NCBI RefSeq assembly: GCF_018732085.1
Contig: NZ_CP076103.1
Span: forward strand, 5,022,001 to 5,086,000
DNA from: Lysobacter capsici
GTDB taxonomy: Bacteria > Pseudomonadota > Gammaproteobacteria > Xanthomonadales > Xanthomonadaceae
Length of the DNA stretch: 64,000 bases
Direction: 5' to 3'
A model generated the notes under the pieces. That model searched no databases and was not told where the DNA came from. It saw nothing but the letters and a program-made list of their open reading frames with translations. The position numbers were made by a program, and so were the translations under genes. Of the stretch, positions 59,304-64,000 are shown piece after piece; position 1 is the stretch's first letter, and the number at the start of each line of letters is the position of its first letter.

Positions 59304-60896
59304 ATGAAGCGCCAGGTCGTCATCGGCATGCTCGGCACCCAACTCGACGCGGCCTCCGGCCCGGGCCGCTGGGAAAAATGGCGCCCTACCGTGTCGCTGG
59401 GCATGCACGAGGACTTCCTGCTCGACCGGCTGGAGCTGATCGTCGACGAGCGCCGCTTCGGCAAGCTCGCCCACCTGGTCGCGCAGGATCTGGCCCAGGT
59501 TTCGCCGGAAACCCAGGTGCGACGCCACGACACCTTCCTCGCCGATCCCTGGGAGTTCGAATCCGTCTACGGCGTGCTGCACGACTTCGTGCGCGCCTAC
59601 GATTTCCAGCCCGAGGACGAGGACTACTACGTCCACATCACCACCGGCACCCACGTCAGCCAGATCTGCTGGTTCCTGCTGACCGAAAGCCGATTGTTCC
59701 CGGGCCGCCTGCTGCAGACCGCGCCGCCGCGCAAACAGACCGGCGAGGCGCCGGGCACGTATGCGGTGATCGATCTGGACCTGTCGCGCTACGACCGCAT
59801 CGCGCAGCGCTTTGCGCAGGAGCGGCTGCACGATCGCGACCTGCTCAAGAGCGGCATCGCCACGCGCAATCCCGCCTTCAACCGCATGATCGAACAGATC
59901 GAGACCGTGGCCACGCGTTCGAAGTCGCCGATGCTGTTGATGGGCCCGACCGGCGCCGGCAAGAGCCAGCTCGCGCGGCGCGTGTTCGAATTGAAGAAGC
60001 AGAAGCACCAACTGCCCGGCCGCTTCGTCGAATTGAACTGCGCGACCCTGCGCGGCGACGGCGCGATGAGCACCTTGTTCGGCCATATCAAGGGCGCCTA
60101 CACCGGCGCCTCGACCGATCGCGCCGGCCTGCTGCGTTCGGCGCACCAGGGCCTGTTGTTTCTCGACGAGATCGGCGAACTCGGCCAGGACGAACAGGCG
60201 ATGCTGCTGCGCGCGCTGGAAGAAAAGCGGTTCCTGCCGGTCGGCGGCGACAAGGAAGTCGAAAGCGATTTCCAGCTCATCGCCGGCACCAACCGCGATC
60301 TGCAGGTCGCGGTGATTGAGGGCCGTTTTCGCGACGACCTGCTCGCGCGCCTGAATCTTTGGACCTATCGCCTGCCCGGCCTGGCCGAGCGCGCCGAGGA
60401 CATCGAGCCGAACCTGGATTTCGAACTCGAGCGTCACTCGCGCGAAAACCGCCAGCGCGTGACCTTCAATCGCGAAGCGCGCGAACGTTATCTGAGGTTC
60501 GCGCGCAGCGGCGAAGCGACCTGGGGCGGCAACTTCCGCGACCTGGGCGCGTCGGTGATGCGGTTGGCGACCCTGGCCGAGGGCGGCCGCATCCGTCTGG
60601 ATCTCGTCGACGAGGAAATCGAACGCCTGCGCCGGCAGTGGCACGGCGCGGACGCGCAGCGCTCGCTGCTCGACGAGCTGCTCGGCGAAGGCGCGGCGCA
60701 ACTCGATCGCTTCGACCGGGTGCAGCTGGAAGACGTGCTGCGCGTATGCCGGCAGGCGAAGAACCTCTCGCAGGCCGGGCGCGAGCTGTTCGCGGTGTCG
60801 CGCTCGCTCAAGGCCAGCAGCAACGACGCCGACCGGTTGCGCAAGTACCTGGCGCGGTTCGGGCTCGACTGGGAGCAATTGCGCGCCGGGGCTTGA
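59304..60896 (+). CDS. rtcR: Sigma-54-dependent activator RtcR
   Basis: Enhancer-binding activator of the rtc operon. The N-terminal CARF-type domain (about 1-180) has GMLGTQLDAASG and HITTGTHVSQICWFLLTESR. The AAA+ domain (about 185-420) has Walker A GPTGAGKS, the sigma-54 contact loop GAYTGAS (GAFTGA-like), Walker B LLFLDEIGEL and the sensor-II arginines. The C-terminal helix-turn-helix is around QAGRELFAVSRSLKASSND. The length of 530 residues matches E. coli RtcR. It is divergent from rsr. A ligand that could be a cyclic-phosphate-ended RNA is expected from the family. Confidence 0.96.
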   Translation: MKRQVVIGMLGTQLDAASGPGRWEKWRPTVSLGMHEDFLLDRLELIVDERRFGKLAHLVAQDLAQVSPETQVRRHDTFLADPWEFESVYGVLHDFVRAYDFQPEDEDYYVHITTGTHVSQICWFLLTESRLFPGRLLQTAPPRKQTGEAPGTYAVIDLDLSRYDRIAQRFAQERLHDRDLLKSGIATRNPAFNRMIEQIETVATRSKSPMLLMGPTGAGKSQLARRVFELKKQKHQLPGRFVELNCATLRGDGAMSTLFGHIKGAYTGASTDRAGLLRSAHQGLLFLDEIGELGQDEQAMLLRALEEKRFLPVGGDKEVESDFQLIAGTNRDLQVAVIEGRFRDDLLARLNLWTYRLPGLAERAEDIEPNLDFELERHSRENRQRVTFNREARERYLRFARSGEATWGGNFRDLGASVMRLATLAEGGRIRLDLVDEEIERLRRQWHGADAQRSLLDELLGEGAAQLDRFDRVQLEDVLRVCRQAKNLSQAGRELFAVSRSLKASSNDADRLRKYLARFGLDWEQLRAGA

Positions 60897-60930
60897 CCCG
60901 GGCGCGTCACACGGCGACCAGGCCAGGCGA

Positions 60931-62202
60931 TCAAGCCTCCTGCGGCTGTGCCTCGCACTGCGCCTGCGCCGCCAACGCCTGACGCGCCAGACACTCGCGC
61001 CCGCGCCGCCCCGGCGCCATCAACAAACCGGTGCTGGCGAGGAAGAAGCGCTCCAGTTCCATCGACACGCTGCTGACCACGCAGAACTCGTCGCCTTCGC
61101 GGTGATTGATCGCGTGGTACAGGCCGATGCCGCGCGCTTCCAGATCGGCCACGACCTGCGGCAGCAACTGCTTCGGGGCCTGCCACGGCAACTGCGGATA
61201 GTCCCAGTGCGCATGATGCAGGCGTCGCGGATCGATCTCGCCCATCACGCAGGCGCGCAGCTTGGGGTAATCCAGCAGCAGGTCCAACGCGAGTTGATCG
61301 AGTTCGACCAGATGCGGCGCGTTTTCCTTGATGTCGACGCATTGGGTCAGCTCGGTCAATGCGCGCGTCGCCGCATGCGCGGCGTAGGGCGAGGCGCCGC
61401 AGCCGTGCGGAAACACGATTTCCTCGGGCAAGCGCTCTTCGGTCGTGGCGATGAAGGCCGGATAAGCCAGGTCGCTGGTCACCTCGATCAGCAACACGCG
61501 GCGTTCGAGCCGGCGCTGCGCCAAGTCGTGGATGCGCGCAAGCTCGGCCGGCAGCGACGACGGCTCGATCAAGCGGCCGTAGCGCGCCGGCGCGCCGAGG
61601 TAATGCGCGAGCATGAACAATGCCCAGGCATCGCGCTCGACGATCTCGCCGATGCCGTGCAGCGCGGCCTCCTCGAAGCTGGCGCCGATCGCGGTGCCGC
61701 TGTTGGAGCTGTAGCGGGTCGCGCTGTGGTAGTCGAAATCGTCGCGCGGATCGCGCAACTCCGGCGCGGGCGGATAGTCGGGAAACACCATGAACAACGG
61801 CACGTCCAGATCGGGGCGACCCGAATACGACGCGTACTGACGGCACGCCAGATGCCGCTGGGATTGATCGGCGAACTCGGACACGAACGGCAAGCCGGCG
61901 CAGCGCGGGTCGTCGGCGAGTTCGCGCGCGGATACGAACCGCGGCGCGGTGGCCAGCGCGGACGCGCGGCAGTAGTAGTGTTCGACCGCTTCGTACAAGG
62001 CGCCGGTCAACGAGGCGGCCGGCTCGCCCTTGCCCGAACCGCGACTGAGCAGTCGCCCCTGCGCATCGTGCAGGGCGCACTTGATCGTGACCAGGCCATG
62101 GCCGAACTCACCGGTATCCGCGGTCCAGCCGCGCCGCGCGATGCAGGCGTGGATGATCCGGTTGGCCTCGTCCAGGCTGCGCTCTCGTTCGTACGGAATC
62201 AT
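60931..62202 (-). CDS. YcaO-family cyclodehydratase-like protein (423 aa)
   Basis: YcaO enzymes activate backbone amides with ATP in RiPP synthesis and in ribosomal protein or Mcr modification. The ATP-site regions are visible: GSGKGEPAASLTGALYEAVE (residue 55 or so) and NSGTAIGASFEEAALHGIG followed by EIVERDAWALF (residue 160 or so). A later ECVDI-like region appears as TELTQCVDIKENAPH. The C-terminus does not end in the PxPxP of azoline-forming members. I chose the ATG at 62202 (MIPYERERSLDE); an upstream extension is possible. The peptide gene upstream (62288-62467) is 85 bases away with a hairpin between. No partner ocin-ThiF, TfuA or transporter gene is in the window. Confidence 0.88.
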   Translation of the reverse strand: MIPYERERSLDEANRIIHACIARRGWTADTGEFGHGLVTIKCALHDAQGRLLSRGSGKGEPAASLTGALYEAVEHYYCRASALATAPRFVSARELADDPRCAGLPFVSEFADQSQRHLACRQYASYSGRPDLDVPLFMVFPDYPPAPELRDPRDDFDYHSATRYSSNSGTAIGASFEEAALHGIGEIVERDAWALFMLAHYLGAPARYGRLIEPSSLPAELARIHDLAQRRLERRVLLIEVTSDLAYPAFIATTEERLPEEIVFPHGCGASPYAAHAATRALTELTQCVDIKENAPHLVELDQLALDLLLDYPKLRACVMGEIDPRRLHHAHWDYPQLPWQAPKQLLPQVVADLEARGIGLYHAINHREGDEFCVVSSVSMELERFFLASTGLLMAPGRRGRECLARQALAAQAQCEAQPQEA

Positions 62203-62252
62203 TCCTTGTTCCTCGCCAATGGTGCATGCGGTGCATGAGAGCGAACGCATGA

Positions 62253-62270
62253 CGCGCGACAGTGCGCGCG
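62253..62270. other. Perfect GC hairpin between the peptide gene and the YcaO gene
   Basis: CGCGCG-ACAGTG-CGCGCG, 6-bp perfect stem, no T-run. It could slow transcription or protect the peptide mRNA end, giving more peptide than enzyme, as in many precursor/enzyme pairs. Confidence 0.4.
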
Positions 62271-62287
62271 CCATGCGGGTTCAGCGC

Positions 62288-62467
62288 TTACTTGGCGAAC
62301 TCGTCCAGGAACGCCTGCTCCTGCGCGGTCGGCGCATTGAGCTCGCTCATCGCAACCTTGAAATCCACGCCGGACGCGGCGCTGCTGACGCGCAGCGCTT
62401 CGGTGGCGGGGATGTACTTCGGCTTTTCGAGCACCGTCTTTTCGAAATCGAGGCGGGTAGCACCCAT
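62288..62467 (-). CDS. Cysteine-free 59-aa peptide, candidate RiPP precursor
   Basis: AGGAGG lies 7 bases before the ATG at 62467, the strongest ribosome binding site of this region. The peptide starts MGATRLDFEKTVLEKPKYI and ends EQAFLDEFAK. It is acidic, with no Cys, four Thr and three Ser, so any heterocycles would come from Ser/Thr, or the change would be an amidine or thioamide. No Gly-Gly leader cleavage site and no hydrophobic signal are present. It has no similarity that I recognise. It precedes the YcaO gene on the same strand, which is the usual precursor/enzyme arrangement; its role as a YcaO substrate is inference. Confidence 0.7.
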   Translation of the reverse strand: MGATRLDFEKTVLEKPKYIPATEALRVSSAASGVDFKVAMSELNAPTAQEQAFLDEFAK

Positions 62468-62814
62468 GACTAAACCTCCTGTTAGGTCGAAAGAGGCACG
62501 GACGCGAACCGACGAGGCGTTGTCCACCAGGCTGCGGGCCGTCCCTGTGCCGCAGCCTGCGGCTGCGCGATCAGGGTTACCCGTTGCGACGGACACAGGT
62601 CCATGAAACGCGTCACCAAACCGCGCAGCGACGACGCAACCGGGCGACGCGCGGCGTCGATCGCGGCAAATACGGTTCAAACCTGAAACATCGCGGGCGC
62701 CTTATGTGCGCCAACGGCAATCCACGCATGGGCGCACACCGCGACGGATGTCTCAGTCGCGGCGCCCGGTCGATCGAGTGAACACGGCAGCGGCGAATGC
62801 GGCTGCCGCGCAGA
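62468..62814. other. Gene-free region of about 350 bases upstream of the peptide gene
   Basis: No convincing gene. A hairpin CGGCAGC/GCTGCCG near 62784-62808 follows the class D beta-lactamase-like gene and may end its transcript (no T-run). A promoter for the peptide gene probably lies in the last 150 bases near 62480-62650 on the minus strand, but I cannot place it. Confidence 0.45.
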
Positions 62815-63639
62815 TCACAGCACGTTGGCCGCGCGCAATTCGTTCGCGGCGAAGGTCGCCGCGGCGCCCTCGGGCAGGTTCAACGGACCGGTCACGCAGC
62901 TGACGAACACGAACGAGCGCGTGCCGCGGGTGATCTGGCCGACCTGCCAGCGCACCGCTTCGTTGCCGGCCATCACCGCCGAGCCGCTCTTGGCGACCAC
63001 CGAAGTGTCGACGCGCGCGGGAAAACGCCCGATCGCGACCGCACCGTAATTGCCGATCATCGCCCCGGGCGGTTGCCGCAGGCCGGCGCGCACATCGGCC
63101 ATGGCCTGCTTGTTGACCGGCAACTGCTCGCTGAAGAAGCGGCGCAGGAACAGCATCTGTTCGTCCGGCGAAATCTGCAGCGAGCCGCCCATCCAGAAGG
63201 TCGAACCGCTGCTGGTGTCGGCGTTGCCGTAGTTGAAGCGGTTCATGTACTCGCGTTCGCGGGTGTCACCCAGGCGCTGGGCGATGAACTGGAAGTACTC
63301 GGTCGACGAATACATCAGCGCGGTGTCGAGCGAATGGGTGCCGCTGCCCGCGAGCGGCTGGCCGGCGCGCACGATGCTGCCGTCGAGCCCGGCCAGGGCG
63401 TGCGGAATGTCGAAGGTCGCCGCCGGCGTGACCCGGCGCTTGCAGGCCGGCGACGGGGTGCGGCGGATTTCGCCGGCGCTCAGGTCGTAGAGCAGGAAAC
63501 AAGCCTGGACCTTGGGCGGCTCGTCGGCGCCCGCGTCGGGCTCGATGTACGGATACGGCAGCCGGCTGGCCCGGTTCTGGGCGCTGGCGTTGAAGCCCAG
63601 CAACAGCAGGCTCAAAACGACGACGAATGAGGCTTTCAT
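62815..63639 (-). CDS. Secreted class D beta-lactamase-like protein with a lost active site (274 aa)
   Basis: A signal peptide ends at NASAQ (residue 21 or so). The whole domain aligns with OXA-type beta-lactamases in order: PAATFDIPHALAGLDG (usual PASTFKIP...), MYSSTEYFQFIAQRLG (usual SxV motif), YGNADTSS followed by FWMGGSLQISPDEQ, and VVAKSGSAV (KTG-type, here KSG). In the first motif the catalytic Ser is Ala and the carboxylated Lys is Asp; the SxV Val is also Thr. Hydrolysis of beta-lactams is therefore not expected. The fold may instead bind a ligand or a peptidoglycan peptide. The start at 63639 has AAGGAG about 11 bases upstream. It lies just upstream of the YcaO/peptide pair. Confidence 0.85.
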   Translation of the reverse strand: MKASFVVVLSLLLLGFNASAQNRASRLPYPYIEPDAGADEPPKVQACFLLYDLSAGEIRRTPSPACKRRVTPAATFDIPHALAGLDGSIVRAGQPLAGSGTHSLDTALMYSSTEYFQFIAQRLGDTREREYMNRFNYGNADTSSGSTFWMGGSLQISPDEQMLFLRRFFSEQLPVNKQAMADVRAGLRQPPGAMIGNYGAVAIGRFPARVDTSVVAKSGSAVMAGNEAVRWQVGQITRGTRSFVFVSCVTGPLNLPEGAAATFAANELRAANVL

Positions 63640-63888
63640 GCCTGGACGACTCCTTAGCAGGAAGGGCGCGAGCGGCCGCAGGGGCCGTGGCGCACCTGCG
63701 CCGGCCTGCGTCCGTGCCGCGCGGACCGGACCAGAATGCCATGCCCGGCAGGCACATTCGACCGCGGTCGGCCGCAGTTTCCGTACCCGCCGACATACCA
63801 CCCGACTTGAGCGGCCTTGACCTGAAGCGGGCTTGAGGTCCTATGCTCGCCTGCCCGATACCGCGCGAACCGCTTCGCGAAGGACCGC

Positions 63889-64000
63889 ATGTCCGCCACG
63901 CCACCGGTGGGTCCGCCCGCCGCCGAACCGCCCGCGGTCGATCCGACCGCCGTCGCTGCGCATTCCTCCGCCGACCCCGCCGCCACCAGCGCCGAGGTCA
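63889..64000 (+). CDS. N-terminal fragment of an unknown protein; gene runs off the window
   Basis: ATG at 63889 with AAGGA 5 bases upstream; the frame is open to the window end. The visible 37 residues (MSATPPVGPPAAEPPAVDP ...) are Pro/Ala-rich and disordered, so no family can be named. It is divergent from the beta-lactamase-like gene. Confidence 0.5.
   Translation, partial: MSATPPVGPPAAEPPAVDPTAVAAHSSADPAATSAEV

Noticed and set aside
62203..62274. Longer N-terminus for the YcaO protein
   Set aside because: The extra 24 residues cross the GC hairpin and lack a good ribosome binding site; MIPYERERSLDE fits better.

Overview
The window is a gene-dense stretch of a very GC-rich chromosome. 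It most resembles Lysobacter or a close relative in the Xanthomonadaceae. That assignment rests on recognising the families (PhoP/PhoQ with a PepSY partner, a DhaL-DegV fusion, long TrpRS, paired secreted M23 peptidases, large lamin-tail nucleases) and on the dense REP-type palindromes; no search was run.

Left part (1-22 kb): the 5' end of a Ca2+/Na+ antiporter gene and a lipoprotein, then a tyrosine-catabolism cluster (hppD, an internally duplicated protein, hmgA) facing a MarR regulator across a 24-bp palindrome. A 900-bp repeat-filled gap follows, then a peptide:H+ symporter and tryptophan 2,3-dioxygenase. Three tandem secreted proteins of about 1170 residues come next (lamin-tail, Calx-beta, nuclease-type domains). 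The first has lost the signature nuclease motifs that the other two keep.

Middle (22-46 kb): a branched-chain/pyruvate-type 2-oxo acid dehydrogenase operon (E1alpha, E1beta, an SH3 protein, E2), two paralogous M23 peptidases, a HEAT protein, a VOC protein, a GAF-GGDEF cyclase, an MBL hydrolase, trpS, CsbD and entericidin stress proteins, arginase, a lyase-like secreted protein, tRNA-Thr, an overlapping plsY-birA-coaX-SPOR operon, an exact 150-bp five-copy repeat array, and the DhaL-DegV protein.

Right part (46-64 kb): an MtfA-type peptidase, a 104-bp repeat array, phoQ-phoP-PepSY, a CtlX-like hydrolase with dusA, and a lectin/DUF11 secreted protein. The RNA-repair locus follows: rtcR divergent from rsr (Ro60) - Y-like RNAs - rtcB - rtcA, with a near-consensus sigma-54 promoter. 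In the rsr-rtcB gap I can fold two Y RNA-like transcripts carrying circularly permuted tRNA mimics, and a third, minimal one without the tRNA module. The window ends with a YcaO gene, a 59-residue cysteine-free peptide gene, and a secreted class D beta-lactamase-like protein whose catalytic Ser and Lys are both replaced.

The most interesting items are the three-member Y-RNA family, the YcaO/peptide pair, the inactive-looking OXA-like protein and the nuclease paralogue without its active site.
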